Assembly (NCBI GenBank): GCA_021186555.1
Contig: JAJKFL010000002.1
Location: 33,480,631 to 33,544,630, forward strand
From: Reticulitermes speratus
Lineage: Eukaryota; Arthropoda; Insecta; Blattodea; Rhinotermitidae
Length of the DNA: 64,000 bases
Direction of reading: 5' to 3'
Shown here piece by piece: positions 33,716 to 44,702 of the stretch (position 1 is its first letter; every line of letters begins with the position of its first letter). The notes beneath the pieces were generated by a model. The model searched no databases. It was not told the origin of the DNA and saw nothing but the letters and a program-made list of their open reading frames with translations. Both the position numbers and the translations under genes were made by a program.

Positions 33716-34511
33716 AGGGGCCCATACACGTACGAGTCTGGCTCGCGAGTCCGGCTCGGCGAGCTTGACTCGGGAGCCGGGCTCGGATATATTTCACCAC
33801 ACACGCATGATCTGACTCCCAACTTTGCTCGTACATTTTAGTATCCAGAATGAGTTCATCGAAGCAAGTTGCAGCAGCGGTGATAATACTGGATGAATGC
33901 GGTGTGTTCGGGAGAAAAAAGCATAGAGAAAGGAGGGAAATGTGGGCTAAGAACTGGCTGTTAAGTAGAGACAGATTTACCCATTTAAATTTATTGAACT
34001 TTATTAGAAATGATAGACCTGAAGACTACAAAAACTACGTCAGAATGTCAGATGAAAACTTCAAGTACTTGCTAGCAAAAGTAAAACCGTTCATAGTGAA
34101 ACAAGATACTGTGATGCGGAATGCTATTACACCTGAAGCACGTATCGCAGCGACTCTTCGTTTTCTTGCCACGGGACGGTCGTTTGAAGATCTCAAGTTT
34201 GCCACGATTATATCACCTCAAGCTTTGGGAAAAATCATTCCAGACACCTGCAAGGCTATATACAAGGCTCTAAAAGAAGAATATTTGAAGGTAAGAAAAC
34301 GTGTAGATACGCGAGTCTGGCTCGGGACCGCCCACACACGTACGAACCAATAGCGAGCCGTCGCCGAGCCGAGTCCCACGGAAGGCCCTGGCGAGCCTCG
34401 CTGGACTCGGCCAAGCCCGGCTCGTGGCGACCCACACACGGACGAGTTTGGCTCATTGGAACCCGAGCCGAGCCGGACTCGCGAGCCAGACTCGTACGTG
34501 TATGGGCCCCT
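33716..34511 (+). mobile_element. Internally deleted PIF/Harbinger DNA transposon
   Basis: Perfect inverted ends of about 45 bp, starting AGGGGCCCATACACGTACGA, bound a 796-bp element. TTA is duplicated on both sides (33713-33715, 34512-34514), the PIF/Harbinger signature. Subterminal copies of CCCACACACG-ACGA occur at about 34329 and 34430 and a weaker one near 33797. They are probable transposase-binding sites. The element splits LINE ORF2 and is therefore younger. It keeps only the first transposase exon. Confidence 0.92.
33850..34290 (+). CDS. Harbinger transposase, first exon only (N-terminal domain)
   Basis: From ATG 33850, 147 codons read to a consensus donor TTTGAAG|GTAAGA at 34290/34291. 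The text includes REMWAKNWLLSRDRFTHLNL, RPEDYKNYVRMSDENFKYLL, KVKPFI, AITPEARIAATLRFLATGRS and FEDLKFATIISPQALGKIIP. This is the N-terminal helical region of HARBI1-like transposases, which precedes the DDE nuclease. The following exon with the catalytic DDE residues is absent: the sequence runs from the donor almost directly into the right subterminal GC-rich repeats. Read through without splicing it stops 20 codons later. The frame is intact, so loss was by internal deletion. On its own it could bind DNA or a partner protein but cannot cut. Confidence 0.85.
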
Positions 34512-34514
34512 TTA

Positions 34515-37001
34515 CTGTTAGTACACACTGATATAAGGCATGACCGGGTTAGCCTGCCAGTCACCACAGCTTTGGAAACGGTAGCGGTATCGGTGCACTT
34601 ACTGCAACACAAACGACTACTGGTAGTCTCCGGGTACACACCTCCGGGCCTCACCTTGCGCTACGAAAATCTCGAGGCAGTCTTCTCTGCTGCAGATCCA
34701 GCCGTTCTACTTGGGGACTTGAACAGCAAACACGTAGCGTGGCATTGTGAAATGAATGACAGGAATGGTAAGGTCCTATTGGACTACTGTATCGATCACT
34801 CTGTTACTATCTATGCTCCGGTCCACCCTACCTACATCCACCCCCGGGGTCAATCCAGCGTCCTGGATATCGCCCTGGCACAGGGATGCACTCTCACTAC
34901 TCGCAAATCCATTCCGTCTTTATCATCTGACCACAACACATTAGTCTGCAAAATATACAGTAACCCTATGACATCGGAGCAGCGAAAGACATTTGATTAC
35001 GCACATGCTAACTGGCACCACTATCGTACCAGATTATACCACTTCCTAACTACTCGCCCTCGGATTCGGAACGAAATGGACATCGATAGGGCGGTACACT
35101 TCTTCACAGCGACGGTACTACAGGCTGCATATGCTTCCATTCCGAGAAGATACGTCAGAGCTCGACAACTACGACTCCCACTATCTTTATGTGCGCTCCT
35201 GAAGCTTCGCAACTTCTTTCGTCGACGATATCAGAGAACACGACTACTCCTGTACTATGTGTGTCAAACTCTCCTTAATCGGACGGTCGTCACGAAAATG
35301 GCGGAATTCCAAAATAACAAGTGGACCTCTTTTTTAAGGACGCTACATCCCAATAACGCCCCGTTATGGAAACTGACCCGCTATTTTAAGAAACCGTTGG
35401 ATCCCATTCCGCCTTTGATTCAACACGGGACGCAGTTTTTATGCGTCGGAGGAAAAAGCTAACCTACTCGCAGACCACTTTGCGACAATTCACAGACAGA
35501 TAATACCTCTGGAGTCTACTCATCACTCTCGTGTAGTCGATCGGAAGGTTGGGGCCTTTCTGGACCGGCAGAATCATCGAGACGCAGTCCCCCCCCTCCC
35601 TCATCAGACACTCGGACGTACAACGCTACATTAAGACTCTAAAACGCCGGACTACCCCGGGGGAGGACGGGATTTCGAACATCCTGATACGACAATTTTC
35701 AGTAGCCACGATCCGTCATCTGACCTGCATATTTAACGCCTCACTGCAACACGGATATTTTCCGACTTCTTGGAAACATGCCACAGTACTGGCAATCCCG
35801 AAGCCACAGAAACCCCCGCATGACACTGGCTCTTATCGCCCTATTAGCCTCCTCAGTGCTTTGAGCAAATTGTTGGAAAGAGCAGTGGCCAAACGTCTTG
35901 AAAGTTATGCTCACAGGAAACAATTAGTCCCGAATGAGCAATTCGGGTTTCGGAAAAGGCACTCTACCATAGCTCAACTTACTCGCCTAACCGAGTACAT
36001 ATCAAATGGTTATAATATTAACAAACACACGGGCTTGGTTATGCTGGATTTAGAAAAAGCGTTTGACACTGTCTGGACGCAGGGACTAATTTATAAACTA
36101 ATAACCTTCAACTTTCCTTACTACCTCATAAAGTTCCTGCAGTCCTACCTCACTGACCGGTCCTTCTCAGTGGACATAGCCGGACAACTTCCTCAAACAA
36201 ACCAATAGTGGCCGGACTTCCGCAGGGTGCAGTCCTCTCACCGATTCTTTTCACCTTATATACTGTCGATATACCACGCCTCCCCCATGTACAGCTGGCC
36301 CTGTTTTCAGATGACACTGCAGTATTTGAACAGTCATGGTGACCTGATACTATCTCCCGTCGACTCACCCATGCGGTGGGTCGACTCACCACCAACTTTA
36401 CCCGATGGCGACTCAAAGTAAACATACCAAAGACGGAAGCAATCATATTCACCTGGAGAGACCACCACCCCCAGCGCGTATCCGTCTTGCCGGAATGGAG
36501 ATACCGTGGTCGGTAGAAGCCAAATACCTGGGACTCCGGTTGACCGCCACTCTCAACTACTCCGCGCATGTCAAAAGCGCAGCCCAAACCGCGCTCGGGA
36601 ACCTCATGCATCTCTTTCCATTAATGGCGAAGGACTCCACGCTCTCAGTGAACACGAAACTCCGCATATATAAGGCCTCCATCCGGTCAACCCTAACATA
36701 CGCTGCCCCAGTATGGTGCTCCATCAGCAACTCGAACTATCAACTTCTCCAAGTAGTGCAGAACAAGTGTTTACGTGTTATCACAAACTCACCTCGTAAC
36801 ACGTCCATCCTCCGTCTCCACACCTCCTTAGGTGTCGACTACATCCATACTTACGTCCGCCAGCTCGCCACCAGATTTTATACCACGTGCCAGTTCCATC
36901 CCAATCCGCTAATAGGAAACATAGGACAATACACCCTTACTGAGTTAAATACCATGTATAGACGTTACAAACACAAGCGGCCAAAACATATCTTGCTCTA
37001 G
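34515..37001 (+). pseudogene. Jockey-type LINE ORF2, main part (endonuclease end, reverse transcriptase, C-terminus)
   Basis: It resumes with LLVHTDIRHDRVSLPV. The endonuclease shows VVSGYTPPG, LLGDLNSKHVAWHC (catalytic D and N) and SLSSDHNTLVC (catalytic SDH). The RT follows: TTPGEDGISN, SYRPISLLSALSKLLERAV, NEQFGFRKRHSTIAQL, VMLDLEKAFDTVW (motif A), GLPQGAVLSPILF (motif B), LALFSDDTAVF (motif C, FSDD at 36304-36315) and AKYLGLRL. The end has APVWCSISNSNYQLLQVVQN and MYRRYKHKRPKHILL, stop at 36999-37001. Frame changes occur near 35450, in a C run near 35590, near 36207 and near 36465, and one TGA lies near 36343. So the protein is not made from this copy. Confidence 0.88.
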
Positions 37002-37208
37002 CTAGAACAAGAAAGAAGGTAGTGTTTTCTTTCAATAATTTTTCACTACAGTTACTGATTCTTCTTCTTTGATTCCTCACGTAGCGGAAGGTGCGGGTGA
37101 CTCGTTTCTTTTATTGTCACAGAAGTTGGTAAATTTTGGTACAACTTGCAATCTGTTTGTCTGATTTATGTATACTGTCAATAGAAATAAAGCTTTAATT
37201 AAAAAAAA

Positions 37209-37218
37209 GGTGTGGGAT
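37209..37218 (+). repeat. Right target-site duplication of the Jockey-type LINE
   Basis: GGTGTGGGAT, identical to 32163-32172, directly after the poly(A) tail. Confidence 0.75.
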
Positions 37219-38551
37219 TATTACATGTCAACATAACGCGAACTTCTTCACAGTAACTCTACAACACTGCACGTGTAACAGTAATCTCATCACACAAAGC
37301 AGCCGAAAGCCTTCTATCAGTTGCAAACTGTTTTGGCATTTCATCATATTGTCAACAATGAAGTAACATGACAACTCCACTTGCCAAGCAACTGACTGTT
37401 AAAGTACATCATGCAGCATGTGTGAAATGTCGGGACGGGACACGTCAAAAGAACATAAAATTAAATTACATTTTAAGGATACACATTATTGTGGCATTCA
37501 TATTTTACTTGTAGTAGTTTAAAAAGGAAAATATTGACAAATTTTCGCAAAGTACCAAAGTGAGTTTCGCGATCTGGGCGACGACCGCCGAGATCGCCCA
37601 CTCCTAAACTCGGCCAGCTTGAAGTAATTTTGTTTACAGAGCCCAAAGAATGAAGGAATTGTTGAAACTGCCCTCATTCGTGTAATTAAGTAACACTGTA
37701 CAGTAGAGTCCTTGAGAAACAGCAGTAGCTCGACTAATCAAGAAACTGAGACAGAAGGTTCAATATCGTGCTGACAAGTGCCCGCCAGTGGTCCATATTC
37801 TGTGCTGGATGAATCCACTTGTCACTGTCACACAATATTCCTTTACTACACATTCATTTAATATCATCCTCCCATTTACATTTAGTGTCCCAAATGGTTT
37901 ATACAGTTATTTCAAATGAAACTTTATACGCATTTATTTTCTGTCCAATGCATGCTACGTGCTCTGCCGATCTCAATTGTAGGATATCAGAACAAATATG
38001 TGAGATATTTTTTTCTCATTATCGCATGAAATAGTAAATAGTGAATGTCATTGCTTGTTCCCTGACAGACACCTGTAATGGTCCACCTCGGCAGTCGTTT
38101 CGGGTTCCTTCTTGTGAAGAGACGCATGACGGCAATCATATCTCATTTTTAACAAGCCATTTAGCCTGCTTTGTGTTTAGCATTAATTCCGCAGCAACGG
38201 GACCTTTAGACGCAGTAGGACAAATTGGACAGGTTGGGATAACCGTAGACAGGACAACACAGCGTTGAGAGACGTGGACTGGTATTCATACTTCGACAGA
38301 ATTTGAATTCTCAATCCCAGTACACGAATGATAAGACCATACACACCATACAGTTGCTCATAGAATCTACATCTGGGCCATAATTTCAGTTCCATGAGCT
38401 GACTGCCTGGTGCTCCATGTCTGTTTATGGGGGCTTATACTTATAAACTATTTCTACCCGTCCGAATAATTCGCACGTAGAAACAGTAAAATATTCAATC
38501 AACCGAAATAGTAGAATCTGAATCTGAATCGGAATAAACATTAAACATTTA
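37219..38551 (+). other. Intron sequence, nothing recognised
   Basis: CpG-containing sequence with a few short open frames. No splice-bounded exon, SINE head or inverted repeat was found. Confidence 0.45.
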
Positions 38552-39541
38552 CAGGTAACCTTCGATTTGCGCCGGTCCAATTTGCGCCGATTCAGAATAA
38601 CGCCGATTTTGAAACCAGGAGGTCAAAAAGTGAAAAAAATATATTTTACTATTATTTATAACGTTTTACAATTTTTCTCGTACTGCTTCTTACACTAAAT
38701 CGTAATTCTTACATCGCTGATTTTGAATAAAAATTATAAATACAGTCATCTCTGCAATTACGTGTGTTTTGTTAACGCGAATTTGCTCTAATGAGATCGA
38801 TTAATCGGTAAAAACTGCTTGTAACATGTAAACTTTTGCATATGCGAGTTTGCACCAGTGGAGAAAGTCATAGATGACGTAAGAAGACTAGCACAAGAGG
38901 TGGGCTTGGACGAAGTGACAGATGAAGATGTAACAGAACTTTTGGGAAGCCATGGGCAGCCTCTTTCCATTGAAGACTTAGAAGAATTGGCCGCACAACT
39001 GGGCCAAAAGGAAGAGGAGGAAAGAGAGGAAGAAGAACTTCCTCTACGTGAAATGAAGACAAGCGATCTCCAGCGCATCCTCTCAGACATAGATAAACTC
39101 ACTGACGAGCTCTGCGAGATTGACCACGACTGGGAGCGGAGTGCCGCAGCGAAGAGGAGCGTTATGGCATCCATGAGGCCTTATTATGAAATTTTGATAG
39201 AAAGAAAGAAGAAATCACGACAGTCCACACCGCATGCTTTCTTTAAAAAACGTGACGATCCTCAACCAGGGACTTCGTCAGAGAACTAACGCTGCTTCAT
39301 TACGCCATTGCCGGTTGTAAGTTTACAAAATATATTTTTTCAATTACCTTTATTATATTTACGTTATTTCAGAGCTTTAAATGCAATGCCATTATATTAC
39401 TCGTCAATGTTATGTGCCGGAACGCATGTCATTGACTTCCCATTCATTTACATTGTAAAATCGTTTCAATTTACGCCGATTCCGATTACGCCGGTTCGTC
39501 CAGGAAAGCATCCCCGGCGTAAATTGAGGGAGGGCTACCTG
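38552..39541 (+). mobile_element. Internally deleted pogo/Tigger-like DNA transposon
   Basis: Ends CAGGTAACCTTCGATTTGCG (left) and CGTAAATTGAGGGAGGGCTA then CCTG (right) are imperfect inverted repeats. TA flanks both sides (38550-38551, 39542-39543). A subterminal motif, TTGCGCCGATTC / TTACGCCGATTCCG, recurs near both ends. The 990-bp element keeps only the C-terminal part of a transposase, so most of the DDE domain has been lost. It is inserted in the intron before the exon at 41581. Confidence 0.8.
38858..39289 (+). pseudogene. Tigger-like transposase C-terminal remnant (acidic tail)
   Basis: An open run of about 143 codons reads EKVIDDVRRLAQEVGLDEVT, DEDVTELLGSHGQPLSIEDL and EELAAQLGQKEEEEREEEEL, ending KSRQSTPHAFFKKRDDP then QPGTSSEN and stop. 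The 'D(V/E)xELLxxHxxxLxxEDLEEL...EEEE' pattern is the acidic C-terminal tail of Tigger/jerky-type transposases. No ATG stands at the beginning; the frame starts at the deletion scar, so this is the end of a once longer protein. The frame has no stops, which suggests a fairly recent deletion copy. Confidence 0.75.
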
Positions 39542-39659
39542 TAATGCTTGATACTGGGTAATTTCTTTCGGAGATCATAAGCAATAAGTAAATAAGAAAC
39601 AAAAACTTCCTAGCACCTGTAAATAAGAAACAAAACGTTGAAATTGACAGTCCTGCCTC

Positions 39660-40024
39660 AAGCGTAGGCCATTACTAATAACATGGATCAATATCAGTTC
39701 ATCTCGGATATTCACAGTAGAAATACTAGACGGGGCTCTAATCTTTATCAACCCTCATCAAATTTGTCACTATATCAAAGAGGAACCTACTATACGGGTA
39801 TAAAAATCTTTAATAGCCTTCCTCCATACCTAAAAAAGTTACATAATGATAGTAGACTGTTTAGATTAGCTTTGAAAGATTACTTGTACACTCATTCATT
39901 TTATACCTTACAGGAATATTATAATCTTGATTATTATTATTATTATTATTATTTACTGCAGTTGGGTTTTCACCCGGTGGCAGTAGTCCTTACACTAGTA
40001 CACACAATACAAATGGACATATAA
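39660..40024 (+). pseudogene. LINE ORF2 C-terminal fragment (same broad family as at 1-1730)
   Basis: The text HSRNTRRGSNLYQPSSNLSL, YQRGTYYTGIKIFNSLPPYL and DYLYTHSFYTLQEYYN matches the C-terminal end of the two LINE fragments at the window's left. It is cut off upstream at about 39660. Near the end, an (ATT)n run extends the frame as polytyrosine, which is a repeat artefact. Confidence 0.75.
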
Positions 40025-40104
40025 TATACATAAAAGTAACAATACAAAATAAACTATACACAATTACAAAACAAAATACATACATTAAATACAAGTACAC
40101 ACAT

Positions 40105-40345
40105 TAGAACACCATACACTCATTACAAAAACATCCACACCTTAACAAAAACATCCACACCTTAACAAAAACATCCACTCCTTAACAAAAACATCCACAC
40201 ATTACAAAACATCCACACCTTACAACAATATCCACTCCTTAACAAAAACATCCACACCTTACAAAAACACCCACACACAATACAAAAAAAAAACACACGC
40301 ACATTACAAAAACACCCACACATTAAATAATACAAAAACAACAAA
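40105..40345 (+). repeat. Tandem repeat with about 20-bp units
   Basis: Units of the type AACAAAAACATCCACACCTT repeat about ten times, with later units shortened to ACAAAAACACCCACAC. The reverse strand gives a Phe/Cys/Leu-rich frame that is not a gene. Confidence 0.88.
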
Positions 40346-40550
40346 ACACACATACTGCAAAAAGAAAGAGTTGCTATGCCTAACCTAAAACCTAACGTAA
40401 ATGAATCAGAGTTAAAGTAATTTGGTATACCAAGTAATGAGTCAACCATGCTATACAAAAATAAAATTCCATGTTTTGAAAAAGTGATACACTCTCATTT
40501 TAACAGGACCTTCACTTCACTACGATTATATACACATCACGGCATTCCCC

Positions 40551-40586
40551 TTTACTTCACTTCACTTCACTTCACTTCACTTCACT
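40551..40586 (+). repeat. (CTTCA)n pentanucleotide microsatellite
   Basis: About seven TTCAC units. Confidence 0.92.
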
Positions 40587-40719
40587 GCATTATTAGATGG
40601 TTTTCCCCACCCTCTATACCCTTCTAATAATTAAGATCTGATAAAATCATTGCTCAATACTTTAATCATATTTTATATGCACTATTGTAATTTTACATGT
40701 TTATATTCTCTTTTATGAC

Positions 40720-40917
40720 ATTTGTTATTTACAGCAAGCAATTTGTATGTATATATATATATATACTTTGTTTTATTTTATTTTGATTGTCTTGTTCATT
40801 TGTTTTATTTTGTTGCTTTTGTATTTGATTCTGTATTTGATGACCATTTCTTTATCCATGGTTGTACACCGTGTGCTGGATTTAATGAAAGGTTAATAAA
40901 TAAATGAATGAATGAAA
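40720..40917 (+). repeat. Probable LINE 3' UTR and simple tail
   Basis: A T-rich tract leads to GGTTGTACACCGTGTGCTGG and then GGTTAATAAATAAATGAATG with an A-rich end at about 40917. It looks like the 3' end of the LINE fragment starting at 39660, with tandem repeats between, or of a separate insertion. Confidence 0.45.
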
Positions 40918-41580
40918 AAGGGAAGTACATGAAATGTGTTAGTTTTCTTTGGCCTCCGCTTGAGGCAGAAATGACAATTTTTAACTTTAGTTTTTTGTTG
41001 AAAAGAATTCTTTTTTGAGAAGGACCCCATAAAAATGAGGTAGATTGCCATAAATGCCTAGTCATAAGCTTTCTAAAAATGTCTGTCTTGAAAAGATCCT
41101 TCTGTAGTTCAGTAGATCATGATGTCGCAAACAGACCTTACCGTATTAATATATGATGATAATAGCTTTTTGAAAGTGATGTTGCATTATAATTCTAAAG
41201 AAGTAAGTTACTTTGCTAATTCTCACATGACAGGGCTACGTCTGTAGAGAATTTTTGAGCTAATAGAGGGCAAGCCATTAACCTCTGTAATTGGGGGCAC
41301 ATACTGACTGAGGTAGGTATTTCATTGTTTTGAGTGCTTTACTCTCCTTATCTTCCAAAATATTCCTGTGATGGAATATTCTGAAAGAGATTACATTTTC
41401 TTGTTTTGCTGTAAATTCGGATATTTTAAACACAAGACATAACTTTGGTGACGGAAAATAGGAAGGACTGAACAGTGTGTCACGGAGAAGCACGAAGAGT
41501 GATAAAAATAATTTGTGTAGATATATATCTCTCTTGTTGTAACTCACCACTGTACAAATTGCACATCGTTCTGTCTTCAG

Positions 41581-41767
41581 ATTCGTGTGGTGACCAGTGA
41601 CAAGTGGGTTCATGTGACGATATCAAAGGAACATCAAGAGCTGAAAGTGAAGTTGGCTGGTGCGGATGTATCATTTCTGAAATATAAGGACGATGATCCC
41701 CTGAGTCCAGAATTCCTGAATGTTCGGAGCGGAAAAGATGTTACTGCTTACTTTCGAATCCAGAACT
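41581..41767 (+). CDS. Receptor-like gene, exon completing the Methyltransf_FA domain
   Basis: Acceptor CGTTCTGTCTTCAG opens the exon in phase 0, matching the previous exon's end. It reads [40 protein letters not shown] and [15 protein letters not shown]. The likely donor is AACT|GTACGT at 41767/41768, which leaves in phase 1 and makes a Tyr codon with the next exon. The stronger-looking GTAAGT four bases later would put the next exon into a stop, so I prefer the first. The pattern (strand-rich, charged, ending in AYFRIQN) fits the second half of a Methyltransf_FA domain. It follows an 11.2-kb intron holding the Jockey and Tigger-like elements. Confidence 0.82.
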
Positions 41768-44508
41768 GTACGTAAGTCACTATCACGATATCAGTATTTA
41801 ACTGAATTTGTGAAATTTCCGTTCCTGTAGGAGAATTGACTTCATGCCGAATAGTTGGTAGTATTGAATACAGGTCTAAAAGTGTTGTTTTTGTTCCTGA
41901 CAAAGAATGTGGCAGTACTGCAGGGACAAAGCGGATGACTATTAGTCCATTTTCAGGCCACTTGACCTCAATATAGAAAAAAGATTGCAGGTACTGATAC
42001 TATAGCGTATGGCGAGGAAGAAGCAGTGACTATGACACTTCAACATACAGCAGTGTCTGATCGGCTGACTAAATTCCTAGGGAATTCCTTGTCAAGAGAT
42101 CAACAATTTTTGTTCATTGTAAGAGAATGTCGCAATTTGGCTGTGTCTTGCAAGAGTGTAACCCTGATTACGTTTATACAGTGTGTGAGGCCGTGTAGTT
42201 TGGTAGGTTGACCGCCGTGAGAACCTCAACTCTTATATAGTGTAACATAATCACATTTCTTATATTGCTTGATCCTAAAGGTGAAGGTGGTATGAAGCTT
42301 CTAAACGTCCGTAACTATTTATCAGTCGATACGGCGTAACTTCCAAAACGGCTTGAATATTCAACAACACCGCTATGATAACCTCCAATCTCCCACAGTA
42401 TAATTCAGTTCTGAACAGCGCATTCTGTGTCTCTAACATTCATGTCATGCCAGCCTGATCTTTAACTCTTTCAGAAATAAAGTGTTGTGAGCGTGGGGGC
42501 TGACTGCTCAGCTGCTTCTATTGCTGATGTTACGACTGCATGGAGCTATACCTACACCTTGTCATGCTTTTCCATGTCATGGTGTTTAACTGAATACAGT
42601 AAAGAATTTGTCTTCTCCTATTTACATACATACTTGTTGTTTCCACTTGTCCCTATTCTGAGCCAGATCAATCCAGTCCATGCCTTCCCACCCTGTTTCT
42701 TGAAAATTCATTTGTTATTATTCTTCCATCTATGCCTAGGTCTTCAAAGTGGTTGTTTTTCTCGTGTTTTGCCATCAGAATTCCCTTATGCACCTCTCCT
42801 CTCCCACATATGCGCAACATGTCCCACCCAACTCATTGTTCTTGATTTTATCACCCTAATAATATTTAGTCAGGAATAAAACTTATGATGTGCCTCATTA
42901 TGCAAAATGTTGTTCCCAAGGATAAGATGAATTTTGATGCTTTTTAATCCATATTGCAATGCATAAAGTTTTTATGGTGAGGAGTTGGGGCCCCTCGCCC
43001 ATCCCACAAGCTGGAGGATCACCCCTTGTCAGGTGTCCCTGACTGCTTATTCAGTATATTCTCGGCTACCGTCCATACCTGGAGACCTTCTACACAATCT
43101 GCAACCTGAGAACCTGCCATTGTATGATGTGAGAGGCCCAGTTATCACAGTTTGTGTCAAAACACATCAGTAAATTCTGATTTCTTGAATTTTGTGTCAT
43201 TTGCATACTTTCGTGTCTATGGATGTAATTATGTGTTGATGTGGTAACAAGGCAGCTGGTTTGAATAGCTATACAAGGGCTAAGAGGCAACAGCACCAGG
43301 AGGCACTGCTCTCTATGGTGGAGTTCATTTATACTACTATAGTTAAATCTTGTAAAAACTGGTTGTTATGCTGTGTTTTCTCTATTTACTAATTTAATAA
43401 ATATGTCATGATTGCAAGATGTAGAGAGTCTGATCTCAAATAATTGGTTTGTTACTCCTAAATTAGGGTAATGAATGCTGACATAATTGAAGCAGTGATG
43501 TTGCATTCAGACTATTTTAATGAAGGAAATCAGAAGATGTGGAATGAATTGTAAGATGTTATATGTCATGTATTTATGCTGGTATTTCATTTGTTTCCCT
43601 TTCATTAGGTATGAAATAATTTGACAGAGAGACGGAGGAGTGTTTTATGTAATGACACTTTCAGTTGCTAAGATTATGTATTATAGATGGTAGGTGATTG
43701 AAGTATGAGCCTGGAGCATTGGCGGATTGATAGTTACAGGGACAAACTGAAGTACATACTTGGAGAACAATGTGTCAGATTGCCACTTCTTTGACCACAA
43801 ATCCAACATGGACTAGCCTGGGATAAAACCATGCAACTAATAGCCTGAGCCATGTCATGGCCAAAATTATTTGAAAGATAAATATTAATATTGTCTGTTA
43901 AATTGGTTATTATTTTAATTTGGTAGTGCTGATAAATCTCACACATATTCCTGATATAATAGTACTGATTAGGTAATTTAATAACAGTGTTCAGCAGACA
44001 CTACCTACTTTCTTGAGTAATGAAGAGCTGTCAGTCCGTTAGGAAATGTGTTACAGTTGCTTTTCTGTGTTTACAAACTATAATAATAAAAAAATATATG
44101 AGGAATGATGTATAATTTTGTATTAAACATGCAAAAAAAGGCTAGATTATGCTTAATTGATATGAAAGGAACAATGTGTGGTTTAGATGTGATGAGAAAC
44201 AAAAAAAAAAATCAGATGATTGCTCCCTTGTGAAGTGTGGTGCTTGGTAGATTGGTGGCAGCATTGCAGAGGAAGTTGCTGGCTGTGTCTTCAGGATAAG
44301 GGTTCTACCCCCAAGATGGAGAAAGCACATGCAAATTCTACTGTAAAGAATGGGGCAGCTACAAGGGAGTCATATCTTAGAAGAAATGTTTGTAGTCACT
44401 GATGTGATGACCTCAAATCTCACAATGAATATTGTACAGTGTTTCATACTCTCCAACCTCATGTGTTGTTTCTGAGTGTTTAGTATCTCAATTGCATTTT
44501 CTATCCAG
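41768..44508 (+). other. Intron; no clear genes
   Basis: A GC-richer patch at 42985-43145 (GGGGCCCCTCGCCCATCCCA to GATGTGAGAGGCC) may be part of a dispersed repeat, but no boundaries were found. Otherwise AT-rich sequence. Confidence 0.45.
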
Positions 44509-44702
44509 ATAAATTTGTAGTGGTGAACAGCAATGGCCAGCTGAGAAGTCCATGGTTTCGTCCACATTCAAAACAGCTCTGTGTGAGTCTTCATTACTAC
44601 ACCCATACAAATGCAGGAAGAGAATCCACAACTGCACAGCTTCATGTTGAGTATCAAGTTAGCAGAGGAAGCACCGTTGTGCAAAATCTGGAAAACAGTG
44701 AG
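44509..44702 (+). CDS. Receptor-like gene, exon encoding first half of a MAM-like segment
   Basis: Acceptor ATTTTCTATCCAG and donor GTGAG|GTCAGT bound a 194-base exon, phase 1 in and phase 0 out. It reads KFVVVNSNGQLRSPWFRPHS, KQLCVSLHYYTHTNAGREST and TAQLHVEYQVSRGSTVVQNL. The alternation of hydrophobic residues with one Cys (LCVSLHYY) resembles the beta-sandwich of MAM-type adhesion domains, where an early phrase like 'G.L.SP...P....CL.F.Y' occurs. It has no transmembrane segment. The start in phase 1 uses the T left by the previous exon. MAM assignment is an inference from pattern only. Confidence 0.8.

Larger units (their letters stand above)
32173..37208 (+). mobile_element. Full-length Jockey-type LINE, interrupted by a Harbinger transposon
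   Basis: A complete non-LTR retrotransposon. It has a short 5' UTR with internal promoter, ORF1 with three zinc knuckles, ORF2 with apurinic-type endonuclease and reverse transcriptase, a 3' UTR, an AATAAA at about 37186 and a poly(A) tail at 37200-37208. A 10-bp duplication (32163-32172, 37209-37218) flanks it. Without the 796-bp Harbinger insert and its 3-bp duplication it is about 4.24 kb, usual for Jockey. ORF1 is intact; ORF2 has several frame breaks, so the copy is dead but not ancient. It sits in sense orientation in the 11.2-kb intron of the receptor-like gene. Confidence 0.88.

Noticed and set aside
40105-40345. Possible CRISPR-like array
   Set aside because: Units are contiguous without unique spacers, and the context is eukaryotic.
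40162-40458. Cys/Phe/Leu-rich minus-strand frame that looks like membrane repeats
   Set aside because: It is the reverse strand of the 20-bp tandem repeat.
41768-41775. GTAAGT at 41772 as donor of the exon at 41581
   Set aside because: It looks stronger than GTACGT at 41768, but using it leads to an immediate stop at the start of the next exon.
42985-43145. GC-rich segment that resembles a dispersed repeat
   Set aside because: No second copy in this window and no boundaries, so only noted in the intron entry.
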